In this document: positions 10,201 through 21,964 of the stretch, piece by piece
Layout: every line of letters starts with the position of its first letter
Position numbering within the stretch: the stretch's first letter is position 1
DNA from: Yponomeuta sedellus
Lineage: Eukaryota; Arthropoda; Insecta; Lepidoptera; Yponomeutidae
Assembly (NCBI GenBank): GCA_934045075.1
Contig: OW203723.1
Location: 6,979,913 to 7,043,912, forward strand
Direction of reading: 5' to 3'
DNA length: 64,000 nucleotides
Notes under the pieces: generated by a model
What the model was told of the DNA's origin: nothing
The model's input: the letters and a program-made list of their open reading frames with translations, nothing else
The model's database searches: none
Program-made: the position numbers and the translations under genes

Positions 10201-13200
10201 AGACCAGGGACTGACAGTTGCCACAATCCTGACAGATCACCTTCGCTTCATCGACGTTCATAAGCCGTTGCATGCACGCACGCCGGTTCCGGGGACTTTT
10301 ATTTGGTCGAAGTATGCCCGCCTGGGACGTCCCTTACCGGCATTTACACTCACATTCGAAATATATATTTGTTTGTGGGACTTATTATATATTCTAACGT
10401 TATAATAAAATGGTCTAATGTCTATGGGTATTTTTTTTGAAATAAAAAAAATATAGTTATTATTCAAATTTGTTTTTGAACTAACGGACAAGGTGAGGAA
10501 ATTACTTTTACTGTAAAAAAGTAGCATATGTTTTATTTTCTTTAGAGGTAATCCGATTTATTTTGACAATAGTAGTTTATTTAGCATACATTGAATTAAA
10601 AAAAAACTTTTGTAGCTAATGCAATCCACTCCATCCAAAGTTTGTGTGGAAGAGATCGCCCTTAGCGATAAGACCGCCAATTGTATAACATTACTTAGAT
10701 TTAAGAATCATGGTTGTAATATTTTTCTGGTTGTGCAATAAAGTGTTCTCTATCTATTTATCTAATGCTAGACTCGCCACCAATAACGCGGGAATAACAT
10801 TTTGAATTTTTCTAAGAAATACCCATATCTACTTTACTTGTTTAGAATATTATTATAGATTATTTAAAAAAAATCATATTTCCAAAAAAAGTGACGTGGT
10901 ACGGAACCCCAAGTGCGTGAGCCCGACTTGCAGTTAGCCGTTTTTTTATTTGTCGTTAAAATATAGTAAGTCCTCGTCAAGTTTGGCGCTTTAGATAAAA
11001 TGTTATTGATTCCGGGAGCATATACTAACCTTCGGGAAGAATCTACTTACTTTCTACTTTGTTCGTTATCAACCCTTGTATGTCCCCACTGCTGGGGCAC
11101 GGGTCTCTTCCTGCATCGTAGAAAGGTTAGGCCACACTCCACTACGGGGGCCAAGTCCGGGTTGATGGAGGGTTGTAAGATAGTGGCGGGCCTTACTGCC
11201 AGAAGTTATCAAGCCCAATGCAATGTACATGCTGCTATTCTGCCCATAAGGCCTCTGACATGGCTTAACGACTGCCATTACATGATAGCCGGCATCAACG
11301 GCTTTACGTGCCTTGCGAAGCACGGAAGCGCTCGGAAAAATGCCACTAACGGTAGTCACGGGACGGTCACCCATCCGGCACCTGACCCCGCCTGTAGTTG
11401 CGTAACTCAAGTGAGCGCTTTATACTTTATTGAGCACATGAAATTCACAAAAATGCTTTAAAAGATATTATACATACCTCACTCCAAGCGGCAAAATACA
11501 ACGCTTGTGGGAGCATTAGGCCAAAGGTTGTCTCCCCAAAGAACGACATGGCCGAACCTAATGTAGCGCTAACCACGGTCCATCTCTTAAACAGAGACAA
11601 GTCTAATGCATCAGAAATTTGTCGCCTGAAACAATGGCAACGAAATATTTGATTTTTAATAGAGAATTAATGGCCAATAAAGTTTCTGTATAAGGTATAC
11701 AACTAGATTTCTTTGCAATCTACAACAAGATTACCCAAGATATTAGAGTTACCTCCGGCGCGAAATGTGTTAAGAACTTCCAGAGGCATTCCAGAGGGTT
11801 CGAATCCCGGCATGGGTGGAATTTTTAGCCTCTAAATAGGTTTCCAGAGGCATTTTATTTAGCATTAATAAGTTAAAATTACTTTGCTAAACTCCGCCAA
11901 AAATCCCACAAGCACAATGCGGTTAGTTAATGCACCGCCCTCCCTCGAACTATTTCAAGCAGAAGCAAGACACGAACACACCACCACCAACACCAATACT
12001 TGTGTGAGAAAATACAATTTTATTTCGTCTGTGGTTACGTCTATGCCTTGTAATTTTTTTATCACAGACAACTTTAAAATAAGCATTTTTGGAGTGTTTT
12101 AAGGAACGGGGGTTTTATAAATAAGACTGATCGATTACACTATTTTTATTTTTAATGCACGAACAAATAGGTTTTTAAGACTGATCGAGTTTTGTTTATA
12201 CTTTCCTTATATTCGTAATGAAAACCACAGTGCTTACCTTTTCTCTCGGGCCTCGACTTATTTAGTCCCTCAAACTATTGTCAAACCCAGACAATAAAGA
12301 ATATTCTTATCTTATTCTTATCTTGTATACATATACATAACCTCACGCCTGTATCCCTGAGGGGTAGGCAGAGACCAGGGACTGCCACTTGCCACAATGC
12401 TGACAGATCACCTCCGCTTCATCAACGTTCATAAGTCGTTGCATGCACGCACGCCGGTTCCGGGTTTTGTCTTTCCCTTTGCTAATACATCCCCTATTTG
12501 GTCGATGTATGTCCGCCTGGGACGTCCTTTACCAGCCCTTCCACTCACATTCGCAATAAATATTTGGTTCGTCAATCTTTCTTACTTCATCATCTCCACA
12601 TGTCTAAACCAACGCAACATACCTTTCTCAGTTTTAGTCACTACAACCTCTTTCAGTCCACAACGTTCTCTAATCAGACTATTGCGTATCCTGTCATTCA
12701 AAGTAACACTATACATACTTCTCAAGGACCTCATTTTTACAGCATTAATTCTACTTTCTTGGTTCTTTTGCCACACCCAAGTCTCGCTAGCATACATAAG
12801 TGTTGGGACACCATTATGAATAGCCAATCTAGCTCTTTTGGAGATGTTTCTGCTGCATAGCGTACAATGGAGTGCAAGGCACCGTTTACACAATTTTTAT
12901 ATTTTTACTATTCTTACAAACCCAGTCTCAGGAATTAATAAGAAACTTTCACACCAAGGCTAGCAATGTACTATTTTAAAAACCTATTTAGAGGCTAAAA
13001 ATTTCACCCATGCCGGGATTCGAACCCGCAACCTCTGGCTATCCGTGCCAGAGGTTGTGGGTTCGAATCCCGGCATGGGTGAAATTTTTAGCCTCTAAAT
13101 AGGTTTTTAAATTTGTTCCTTAGCACGGGTTAGTGCATTAAAAATAAAAATAGTATAATAATGTACTATTTTGCAACATAGTAGCTTAAATAAGGCCGTT

Positions 13201-16200
13201 TCTTTTTATATTGAATATTAATATTTGATCTGATTTAACTCAACATTGTCACTTACATTATTCCTCTAGGTTTTGCCTCATCTTCCGTGTTTTGAAGATC
13301 CTGCATTTGAATTTTATCGATATGACTTCTTTCTGCAATTTCAGTTCCATTCATTGATAAAACCAGGATTTGTTTTGTATCTTCTGTCTTTGTTGCTGCA
13401 TTTTTACCAACTAGTAGTTTCTCTTCTAGAAATGAAAGATACATATAAAAAAATAAGATGACAATTGTTTCTAAAAGACGTAGAGTTTATTATTTGTTGT
13501 ATGTAATGTAGGGTGACTTAGAATTCGTTTGACAAATCTTAAAGGAGCATTCTAACTATGACTTCGAAACATAAATATGGCACTAGTTTTGAGAAATTGG
13601 CATAATTTTTTTTACCAAAATTGCGTCAAACAAATTATATCAGGGTGAAAAATTATATGAACAGGAAAAAAACTTCAGGCCGAAGGTCTTATAGTCCGTG
13701 CAGGCCAAATAAATTGTTTTCTTAACTGTTTACTCATATCGGACGAAGGAGTTTTTAGGGTTCCGTACCTCAAAAGGAAAAAACGGAACCCTTATAGGAT
13801 CACTTTGTTGTCCGTCTGTCCGTCCGTCCGTCCGTCTGTCAAGACCCTTTTTCTCAGGAACGCGTGGAGGTATGAAGCTGAAATTTATATCAATTACTCA
13901 GGTCTACTGTCCCTTGAAGCTGTGAAAAAATCAAACTTCTAAGCCAACGCAATCAAAAGATACAGCCGTTTATACCGCAAATTTTCGACACTTGCAAGGG
14001 AATCAAAACCTACAGGGTGCTTCCCGTGAACTCAGAGTCTTGAAATTTGGTACGAAGCAACGTCTTATAGCATAGATAAAGGAAAAATTACGAAAACCAT
14101 AAATTTTTAGTTACATCACATAATATATATTTTTTTAATAATTTTAAACTTACTACCCATTTCCTCATAAACGCGTAGAGGTATTAAATTGAAATTCATA
14201 CCAAATACTCAGGTCTATAATACAGGTTTGTACGGAACCCTCGGTGCGCGAGTCTGACTCGCACTTGGCCGGTTTTTTAAGATATGTTCCAATGACTCGG
14301 TTCGACTAGGCCACGAGCGCTTAACCTACCTATGTCAGATAAAACACAACAAAAACCATACCATCTTCATCTTCAGAAATAGGCACTTTTTTTAAATGCC
14401 ACTCAGCGGGCTGCAATAACGCTGCTGCAACGAAGTTCTGCAAAGTTAGTCCGATTACAACCAGCACAGTGCCATGAAAACCGTACGTATCTAAACACCA
14501 TTTGAAGAACATCGGTGCAAATGACGTTATTATTGCTGAAAAACGAAAAAATGTCTCAATAATAAAGAATGCGAGTTTCTATAATAAACAAAATGAACAA
14601 GATCGGGGTGAACGCGAACTTCAGGGCACCGAAGAAACGATTAACGACTTAATAATCTTAGCAATGGGAACACGAGTTTGCCGAACAACCCAAATTCTAA
14701 ATATATTAGTAACTAGCTGACCCAGCGAACTTCGTACCGCCTAACAGTCGATTCTTTATTTATTTTTTATTTTTCTCTCCGTAACAACCATTCTCGTACT
14801 TCAAGCAATGTTCTAAAAAAAGAATGAGCAAAATCGGTTCAGCTGCTCTCAAGATTTTTGCTTAGCAACACATTCAGCGATTCATTTTTATATTATAGAT
14901 TTTACGATTTTTTTTTATTTACATCATCATCATCATGAGCAGCCCAGCCCACCTCTGCCCACTGCTAGATAAGCCTTTTCCCCATCACTTCTTCTTCTTC
15001 TTCAGGCTATATTAGTCCACTGCTGGACATAGCCCTCCCCTAATGAGCTCCATAGCGCAAGGTTGTGCCATCATTGAGGGGTGGTGCCCATAATCCCCAC
15101 GCAGGGCATGCGGGGATTTGGGAAGTGATTTCCCAAATACTTAATATTTCGCTAATTAATTTATATACTACTACTAAGACATTTGTGTAAGCAATATTTT
15201 GCCAACCCATTCGACGCAATGTTTGGTGTAATATTGATTAAAAAACCAACAAATGCAGATTTAGATAACTGCATAATTAATATTGAGAGACAGATGTTTG
15301 GGACGCAATCGTTTACCTGTGACTGTCTGCGTGAAACTCATAGACAGGAGTCGTTTTTTCAGAAAATAGTTATTTATCTGCGTGCAAGAAACGCTAACGA
15401 GGTATCCGACGCCGGCCAGCTGGAAAACATAAGGACATTATATAATTTATTTTAAACTTCCGCGACTTGAACACATAGGAATGAGGTTTCAAACTGTCGC
15501 AAACGTGGGATCCGGCCATCAAGAAGTGTTCGAGTCGAAAAAAGTCGCATGGCATATCGTCCGACATTGTCAGTGAGTGTGTCACAATCCTAATAGTGCT
15601 TTGTGATGGCTGATCGAGGGTAGTCTGAAACCTTATCAGCTGAAGATGCGAACGGGTGCCAGCCATCAGTCTTCTCGTGACCACGATGACTGTAACGTCG
15701 TCGAAACGTCGAGGTAAAATAGCAATAAATTACTACGCGATTAAGCCCCCAAAATATTGTAACAATATTATAATTTGTTGATGGCGCGTTGGCGCCAAGG
15801 TCTGACGCAGAAATTATGGCAAATGCCAACGTTTTCATCCCACCTCCGACGAGCTGGGTGCTGGTTGCTGTTGCTGGGAGAGGGGATTGACGCTAGGACG
15901 TATGACGTGATGCATCAGATGCACATTGTGCCATAAAGGCTACTATAACATAAAGGATTATTTCATTGACAATGATGTCTGAAATTAAAGCTATATCAAT
16001 GCTTAAGTTCTTTGTTTTATTATAAAAATAATAAATATTTACAGTCCTTAATTAACATAAGGACTTTGAAAAAACTAAGTTCGGAGTTTTTGGTCAATTT
16101 TTCTCCGAAATGATCTAGATTTTGAAATGGACACGTAGTTTGAATTGTAACGTTCATTAAATCCCAGTTTATACTCTACTTTGAATAAAACCTTTTCATT

Positions 16201-19200
16201 TCATTTAATTTCCTTTTCTTTATTTTTTGTCGTAGTTAGGTTCGGATCCGAGGAGTTCGGCTCCGGGATAAAGGCTTGAATTTATTTACATGTGTAAGTA
16301 CGTGGTGTAGCCCTTTATTTGGCTGTATGAAAATTACTTTTGATATTATTATTCGTAATCTGTGTAAATGTGTCCTACTCAGTCGCACTAAGGCATCGTC
16401 TTTCTGAGGTTATAATTTTCGGGCCGAACAAAACTATAACCATTCATAGTTTATTACGACAATTCAATGTACACTGCGTAGATTAGTACAATTAATCTTC
16501 TTAACTGTTATTCGGCTGCGTAATGGACGTATTGTTGTTATCTAGTAAACCATAAAATGTAGTAGTTTTTCGAAATGGGGCCCAGCAAACAGCGGTAAGA
16601 TATTTGAGATGGAAATAAAAAAAACTCTCAAGAATAACCAACCTGTAATGCCTGGAACACACAAAAGGTAATCTGTGATTTGCAAAAGAAGCAACCAACG
16701 TGGCATGACGTCATTAGTGCTGACCCCAAAAGACTAATCTGTCGCCAGCTAAAAACCTTCGAGAGAACATGCGTCGTGTAACCTGAAAGTAAGGAATTAA
16801 AACCATTAGAATAGCTAAGCTCAACTTTTGAGACTGCAAGTTGTCCGTCTTTCCTTCCGTCCGTCCGGGACGTTAATTTAATTTTTTCACAAATTGAATT
16901 GAATTCATTTCCTTTACAATTGAGAGACAATCCATTGTAAGTTTCGTTAGGGCCTGGAGATCTGTCACACAAAATATATCCCTACAATTTAAGTATCAGT
17001 CTGTCTGTGTGTCAGTCAATCTGTCTGCCTGTATGTATGTCGAACTTCGGACTGCCAAGCATTAACTCCTAAACATGCGGCACCAATCTAGGTACTAGGT
17101 ACTACGATTCGTCGTGTCCTATCAAGATCATTAAAAAATCACCTATAAGTACTAAAAAAATCACAAAAAAGTAACTAACAACGCAACTGCTGAGCATGAA
17201 TCACTAAGCATGCGGGACCTAATAAAACTACGTAACTCATTGCAAGGTACGTTACCTAGGTTGGTTCCTCCTTTTTAGTTGTAGTTTTACAGTACGTTCA
17301 GCATTTGGTTATTTATTAATTTACGGTTAAGTTTTATTAAACTTGAATTTAAAAGAAAACGAAACATACCAGCCACAGCAAAAAAGACGCTGTTCACTCC
17401 ATTTATTATGGACACAGAGGTCGAGTCCATTTCCAGCTCGACCATGAGGTCGTTGAAAATGAGTCCAAAGCATGGCAATATCGACTGCACAGTGACCTGA
17501 AACAGATAATTTAATACCATGTCATCGCTACTCTTAGAGGGATCCGAATCCGATCAGAGTCCGTGAAAATACGGTCCGAAGTAGTCGTAGAACTATTTCT
17601 ACTGTAGATTACGCCCTAGCTTCCGACATCCGATGCATCTGACAATCTTCATTTCGGAGAAGATTATTTATTGATGGACCGAATCTAGGCTGTGAAAGAG
17701 AGCAGGGCGTGGCTGGGGTGAGACATCCAGTTTAGTTCTATTCTGTGTGGCAACGCATGCTTGCATCATGTTACCCCAAGAGTCGAAAGTAACCATGTTT
17801 ATGGGACAGCTTGGATTTGCCCGCTGAACGGCTTGGATTTAGATCAGAGATCGGACTAGTGCGTAAGCAATGTCCGAATCAGGTCCGAGATTTGTAGACC
17901 AGTATTTTCACGGGTTCGGATCGGACGTAGTGCGAAACCGCACTTAGGGTTCTATCAGACAAAGCGCGGTCAGGCGTTCAAGCGATCCGCGTTCTTGCGC
18001 CTTCTGTGTGATATCCTGTGGTATACTCGTTACTATGTAACCTAATACAACACAGAGAAAGCAAAACTGACCTCTTGCTCCAGATTCATACGCTCCAGTT
18101 ACCATATGAATTCCTCCCTTCTCTATTGGGAGGTGGTAGGTTCGAATCCCGACTTGTACCACTGACTTTGTTTCCTAAGTTATGTACACTTGTGAAGTTC
18201 CACTCGCTAACCGTTAAGGAAAAAATCGTGAGGAAACCCAAGTAGTAGTAGTAGTAACGAATGCATCCGACAGAAAACCAAAGTTATCGACATAGCTCAG
18301 AGAATTAGCGAGCTAAAGTGGCAGTGGGCTGGCCGTATCTTGCGAAGCGACAACAGTTGGAGTAAGCGTGTTCTTGAGTGGAGACCGCGACTCGGCTAAC
18401 GTAGTGTAGGCCGCCCTCCCACCAGGTGGGATGACGATCTGCGAAAAACTGCAGGCAGATGCTGGATGCGGCAAGCTGAACACAGAGCGCAATGGCGCTC
18501 ATTAGGGAAGGGCTATGTCCAGCAGTGGGCTACATAATATAGCCTGAAGAAGAAAAAGAAGAAACCATAGTAAAGTATTAACATACCTCAGCGCTTGCTA
18601 CGTACAGTGGCCCAACTATGAGGTTGAGTGCAGAAGATCTAGACTAAGACTAAGTTTGGAGTTTTTTTTGTCCATTTTTTCTCAGAAACGATCTTGATTT
18701 TGAAATGGACACCTAGTTAAACCTAGTAAACCTTTTCATGGCATTTCATTTCATAGATATGTAAATCGATCCTTTATGCATAAACATGTGCGGTATGGCG
18801 GAGTCGGATTGATATACCTGCGCCACGCCTCGCGATCACGCGGACTTTGGCAGAATCTGCGCGTGGGACGTCGACAGTGTGTTGTCTTTTGCCTGATTTC
18901 TGTATCAATTGAGATAATTACATAAATGTTAAAATTTCCGGCCCCGCGCTACGCGAGGGAGCGCGGTGCAGTGTGATAATCTCCTTATCTTCAACCTATC
19001 TGCGCCAACGTTTATATGTCTAGCGAGAAAAAGTATGTTTAGAAATTATCACTTTTATAATGAACTAGCTGTGCCCGCAACTTTGCATTGGACTTGCTCC
19101 TTAATCCAGACCACGGACTATCAGCGTTCAAACATCGCTGTTTATTCAATATTATATTACTCTATCTCTAACCGTCTACCATTCGCGCAGCTTATCGTCC

Positions 19201-21867
19201 GCTCAAACTCATTTCCGGTAGAATATAATGCTCAATGTAATACATGACTTGTTATTAGGAACGCAGCGTCGCTAGGACGCCCATCTGACTGACTGGTAGT
19301 GGCTGACTGCGAACAGAAAGCTATGGCATGCCTTAGGGAGGCTTATGTCCAACACGTATATTCGTGAAGGACTGATATACTGCCGGTGACGGAATGTATC
19401 ACCCGAAGATAATCATTATAAAATTTTACTTTTTCGAATACAACTCCCTCCTTGCGTACTCTATCAAAAATACCATTGGCACGCAGTATCGCTTTATATG
19501 TACCACCACGAATTCTATTGATTATGATTGTGCACTCAGGATTTTGTGCACCAAAATTATATCGTCTGTTATGATGCAATTTTGCCAATAACAGAAATCT
19601 CATAAATATCAATGATACTCATAGCCTAGAGCGGTAAAGGAGGTGAGCTGAGCGTGCTTACTTAGAGCTCTAAGAGCAGTGGCTATCATGCTTGGAGCTA
19701 CTTTTCAAATCTAGGCGCAAGAACTGGGCAATTTTTAGCTTTTACAAAAGAACGAACTTCTGCTTAGTTACTACCGTTGCAATCATTTGCCGCTGAATTA
19801 AGCCAGTTATCCCTAAACCGAAAGGTAGGACTTGTAGGTCTACATTAACCTAAACAGATAACAAACGCAGATATTATGAGATTGTTCCCTATATAGTAAA
19901 TTTAGACTTATAGTGCTGGTAATGGCTGATGTTCTTCTTCTTCTTCAGGCTATATTATGCAGTCCACTGCTGGACATAGCTCTCCCCTAATGAGCGCCAT
20001 AGCGCCTTGTCTTCAGCTTGTCGCATGCAGCATCTGCCGGCAGTTTTTCGCAGATCATCATCCCACCTGACAAAACATACATGGAATGCTAAAACTACCG
20101 AATGCAAGTGTCTTAATTCTAAACAACTTTTTACTACAGGTCCACTACAGGTCTGCACAGAACTGTAGTCACTCATCAATTGTCAACGATTACAATAATA
20201 TTAAATTTTTATCAGTCGAAAAGATTAGGTATATACTCGTAGAACCAAAACCTTCCTATGCTCTGTTTCTTTAGTAATTGAGCACTGAACGTACCTGTTT
20301 GAAAAGGGAAAATGTAATAAAAATATCATATGCAGAGCTTGCACAAAAAAATGTCTTAAATTTGTTAGCCCATGTTGAAAAATAGATAATCCTGGTTATT
20401 TTTTGTTATCTTATTATTATCGAAACAGGTTTTATTGCGCAAACCCTTCATAACAAAACCTGTCAAAAAGTCACGTGAACAAAAACGTGCCATACGGATC
20501 AAACTATGATGTCTTACATCTACTTGCATCAACTTACATGTACCGCTTTATCTTTATGAAGCGTTTACCAATATTTATAATTAGCTCGTAAAATAATGTT
20601 TTCATGCATCTATTCAACATTGAGAAAACACTTAGAATTATATCTACTCGTGATGTTTTTATCGTTGGAGAAATTGTACTTTTTGTTACCGAAAAAAAAT
20701 ATTTTTATCACTTAGTTTTCAAATTTTCTTACATTTTCTGTCTTCCAAGATATAATTTTAGATAGATAAGATAGATAAAAGATTTATTTCCAAAAGTCAC
20801 ACACATGTATAAATATATCATCACATATTACATCACAAATTAACAGTACAGAGTAGACATTGACAAAACGTAAACATACAGAATAATGATACAAACATAA
20901 CTCAATTGTGCGGTACAGTACTCAACTGTGCGGTACAGTAAGTACCTATTGGTGAGATAGGGACGAATACAGAAAATGTTTCAACGTGTGTGTGGCACAT
21001 TTTCAAAGTTTCTTAGTTTTTCTGTCTTCTAATATGTAAAACCAGTGTCATTACAATCTGAGTTTGACTCCAGCACCCTATTAAATTCCGTCTGCGTTAC
21101 ACGTTATTGGTACCTATGTGTCTTAGGCTAGTACAGTGCTACACAAGAAATAAGTCTCGCGGATGTACCTGCGCAGATGACCAAATTTTGGATGTGCGGC
21201 AAGTTGATCGACCAATCAGATAGTTTAAATTTATGGCAGACCGCGCGCCTTTGTTGCTATTGGTTGATTCAACGTCATCGATGCAGGTGGCTATTAGTTT
21301 GGCAATATTAGCGTGAGCGAAATATCATTTCATTTCAAATAGGTAGTGCTACTGCGGCAATCAATTCTGCGCCTTAACCGTATCGGTTAAAGATCATGTT
21401 GAATCACTTATAGCTTCGGGTACTTCCGTTAGTTCTTCCTAGTCTGCGCGAACGTAGATTCCCGAAGGGACTTTTATGATGTGTAGTACTGTACGTGGTT
21501 TGAATAATCACTGCTTAAAATTGCCTGCTTAAGTTTCTTTGACCGATTTTGGGCCTCTTAGTATACCGCATGCACCTGCTGAATTAATCCAGATGAATTA
21601 AGTTTACAAAACGCCTCTGCTTTATCTGCTGTCGTTTTAGAGCCTGCTAGCACTTTGACTTCTTTTGAGCAACCTTTTCCAAACCTTCTGTGATGCTTTA
21701 TCCGCCTAGGTTACAATATTTCAATAACCGTTTAAAATATGATGCGAAACACAAAATCTACTTACATTGTTAATTATCGTAGATATCCATATCATGTAGC
21801 CCCAACCTCCATCAGGTGGTACCAATTTATAAATTGTTCCTCCCTTTTCTACTGTGACGTCACACAT
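7232..21867 (-). CDS. MCT-like transporter, gene 3 of the cluster (ten coding exons)
   Basis: Coding exons in order: 21867-21766, 17496-17370, 16782-16643, 15419-15317, 14535-14362, 13425-13257, 11625-11478, 10082-9935, 8268-8077, 7398-7232. Junctions are GT-AG, phases match genes 1 and 2, and the product is 489 residues. Exon 1 is one codon shorter and begins [10 protein letters not shown]; exon 6, the variable central loop, is four codons longer. [11 protein letters not shown] and [13 protein letters not shown] are intact. Exon 2 begins [14 protein letters not shown], close to gene 4 and unlike the SIAQSI start of genes 1 and 2, so gene 3 belongs to a second subgroup. The C-terminus is basic ([10 protein letters not shown]) and ends in TGA at 7232-7234 with no overlapping AATAAA. 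Introns carry many insertions. Membrane transport role from family; substrate unknown. Confidence 0.88.
7447..7497. repeat. Inverted repeat (hairpin)
   Basis: gtattgactgtttctgata at 7447-7465 is repeated in reverse at 7474-7497 with a 4-5 base bulge. It lies in gene 3 intron 9, between the last exon and the ATGT tract. Confidence 0.6.
7553..7907. repeat. Long ATGT microsatellite
   Basis: ATGT repeated about 68 times to 7824, then GT dinucleotides, then mixed ATGT/ATGC. Its open frames are products of the repeat, not genes. Lies in gene 3 intron 9. Confidence 0.98.
8269..9290. other. Gene 3 intron 8, right-hand kilobase without recognised features
   Basis: A low-copy-looking stretch near 8340-8520 may be an old repeat, but nothing in it was recognised and no coding frame stands out. 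Confidence 0.4.
9292..9400 (+). repeat. LINE 3' end, family F
   Basis: The end of a LINE coding tail (cagggaggagtggaaagc, ctcagcagtgggacac) also seen at 24095-24190. Too short to assign. Confidence 0.45.
9558..9742. mobile_element. Small inverted-repeat element with CRE-like ends
   Basis: tgacgtcacacatacgg at 9558-9574 is a perfect inverted match to 9726-9742. About 185 bp with no open frame; MITE-like. Each end contains the palindrome TGACGTCA. Confidence 0.55.
10165..10360 (-). repeat. LINE family D, 3' end
   Basis: Minus-strand copy of the family D coding end and 3' UTR (ctgcct/ctccgcctacccctct region), in gene 3 intron 7. Confidence 0.6.
10620..10765 (+). repeat. LINE 3' end, family C
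   Basis: ggaagagatcgcccttagcg, a gataagaccgcc segment and gtgcaataaagtgttctc with a ctatctat-like tail. Same subfamily as 57527-57645. Confidence 0.6.
10898..10950 (+). repeat. Fragment of dispersed repeat family G
   Basis: tacggaaccccaagtgcgtg followed by gcccgacttg and a T run, the right end of the element at 13756-14278. Confidence 0.6.
11070..11425 (+). repeat. Full-length dispersed repeat family A
   Basis: One of the most complete copies, starting caacccttgtatgtccccac and running through ggcttaacgactgccattac to gtagttgcgtaactcaagtg. It abuts gene 3 exon 7. Confidence 0.7.
11793..11850 (+). repeat. SINE family S fragment
   Basis: Holds the B box ggttcgaatcccggcatggg and tttttagcctctaaatagg. 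Head and tail are missing. Confidence 0.6.
11885..12015 (-). repeat. Relative of the hammerhead-bearing repeat, truncated
   Basis: On the minus strand it begins attttctcacacaagt and continues through ggtggtggtgtgttcgtgtc, matching 33907 onward. Similarity starts four bases past the cleavage point predicted in the longer copy. Confidence 0.5.
12345..12893 (-). pseudogene. LINE family D, longer C-terminal remnant
   Basis: Minus-strand reading gives [60 protein letters not shown] and then frame loss. The YASETW block is typical of LINE reverse-transcriptase C-terminal regions. Lies in gene 3 intron 6. Confidence 0.7.
12978..13159 (+). mobile_element. Palindromic SINE, family S
   Basis: A left arm in reverse and a right arm forward meet at ctggctatccgtgccag, the anticodon arm of the tRNA-like head. 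The right arm alone keeps the 3' tail ending aaaaataaaaatagtata. The 13-bp aatgtactatttt flanks it at 12965-12977 and 13160-13172. Confidence 0.85.
13756..14278 (+). repeat. Dispersed repeat family G
   Basis: Starts agggttccgtacctcaaaag, contains a gtccgtctgtccgtcc tract, and ends cgcgagtctgactcgcactt and a T run. I recognise this kind of sequence as very common in moth and butterfly DNA; class uncertain. Confidence 0.7.
14713..14900 (+). repeat. Dispersed repeat family H
   Basis: ctagctgacccagcgaactt to ttcatttttatattatagat. A close copy lies at 54079-54271. Probably a non-autonomous or LINE-tail repeat. Confidence 0.65.
14985..15115 (-). repeat. RTE-type LINE 3' end plus adjoining fragment
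   Basis: Minus-strand end of the RTE coding tail (cactgctggacatagccctc on plus), joined to ggttgtgccatcattgaggg, which also follows the RTE end at 45443. Confidence 0.6.
15445..15720 (+). repeat. Dispersed repeat ending in a hairpin-GAAAC motif
   Basis: Contains gtgccagccatcagtcttct and ends with stem gatgac/gtcgtc, loop tgtaac, then gaaacgtcgagg (15685-15714). The motif is shared with family B though the rest differs. Confidence 0.5.
15978..16215 (+). repeat. Dispersed repeat family I
   Basis: Contains gatctagattttgaaatgga and ends in cttttcatttcatttaattt. Lies in gene 3 intron 3. Confidence 0.55.
17530..17930. mobile_element. Possible inverted-repeat element
   Basis: gtccgtgaaaatacggtcc near 17560 resembles the complement of the ccagtattttcacgggttcg region near 17900. 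Ends are imperfect; no open frame. Lies in gene 3 intron 1. Confidence 0.35.
18115..18240 (+). repeat. SINE family E, partial
   Basis: B-box-like ggttcgaatcccgac, then tgtaccactgactttgtttc and atcgtgaggaaaccc. Directly followed by an RTE tail. Confidence 0.5.
18256..18565 (+). pseudogene. RTE-type LINE, C-terminal end
   Basis: Reads [15 protein letters not shown], then a stop after [10 protein letters not shown], then [19 protein letters not shown] and a [13 protein letters not shown] end. It finishes in gaagaagaaa. Truncated and dead. Confidence 0.7.
18655..18755 (+). repeat. Dispersed repeat family I, fragment
   Basis: gatcttgattttgaaatgga and a catttcatttca end. Confidence 0.5.
19065..19250 (+). 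repeat. Family H-like repeat
   Basis: Begins ctagctgtgcccgcaacttt, the same opening type as family H but a diverged body. Confidence 0.35.
19343..19612 (-). other. Unassigned 89-codon open frame
   Basis: Reads [20 protein letters not shown] through [20 protein letters not shown]. It has protein-like composition but matches no family I recognise, lies in gene 3 intron 1, and has no second copy here. It may be a decayed transposon gene or chance. Confidence 0.2.
19930..20068 (-). repeat. RTE-type LINE 3' end
   Basis: Minus-strand copy of the last 45 or so codons ([29 protein letters not shown]), starting ttcttcttcttcaggc on plus. Confidence 0.65.
20070..20754. other. Gene 3 intron 1 stretch with nothing recognised
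   Basis: AT-rich, no open frame of note, no repeat family seen twice here. Confidence 0.4.
20755..20945 (-). repeat. Possible LINE tail with small tandem duplication
   Basis: Starts with gatagataagatagataaa. It holds two copies of a 20-bp unit, ctcaattgtgcggtacagta, at about 20900-20940. Confidence 0.35.
21131..21494 (+). mobile_element. MITE-like element, family J, copy 1
   Basis: Ends gtacagtgctacaca and tgtgtagtactgtac are inverted repeats. The body is shared in opposite orientation with 31868-32217. About 360 bp, no open frame. A small atttcatttcaaa insert is present only here. Confidence 0.65.
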
Positions 21868-21934
21868 GGTTGTTCACTTCTACGCAATCCGTCGTTGAAT
21901 TGTTGTATTACGAGACACTTCACTGCCACCGTAT

Positions 21935-21964
21935 AATTTATCTTAACTGTGGCTGGATTTATGG
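21935..21964 (-). promoter_or_regulatory. Shared upstream block with GATA-type site, gene 3
   Basis: Shortened version of the block: TAAGATAAAT with AGATAA at 21939-21944, 72 bp before the ATG, preceded on the minus strand by CATAAATCCAGC as in genes 1 and 2. Confidence 0.4.

Noticed and set aside
11000..11461. A 153-codon plus-strand open frame
   Set aside because: It runs through repeat family A, which is not open in its other copies.
12397..12819. A 140-codon plus-strand open frame
   Set aside because: Antisense of the family D LINE coding remnant.
15685..15707. A complete hammerhead ribozyme at the hairpin-GAAAC motif
   Set aside because: The CTGANGA core is not present directly before the stem, so only the hairpin and GAAAC are claimed.
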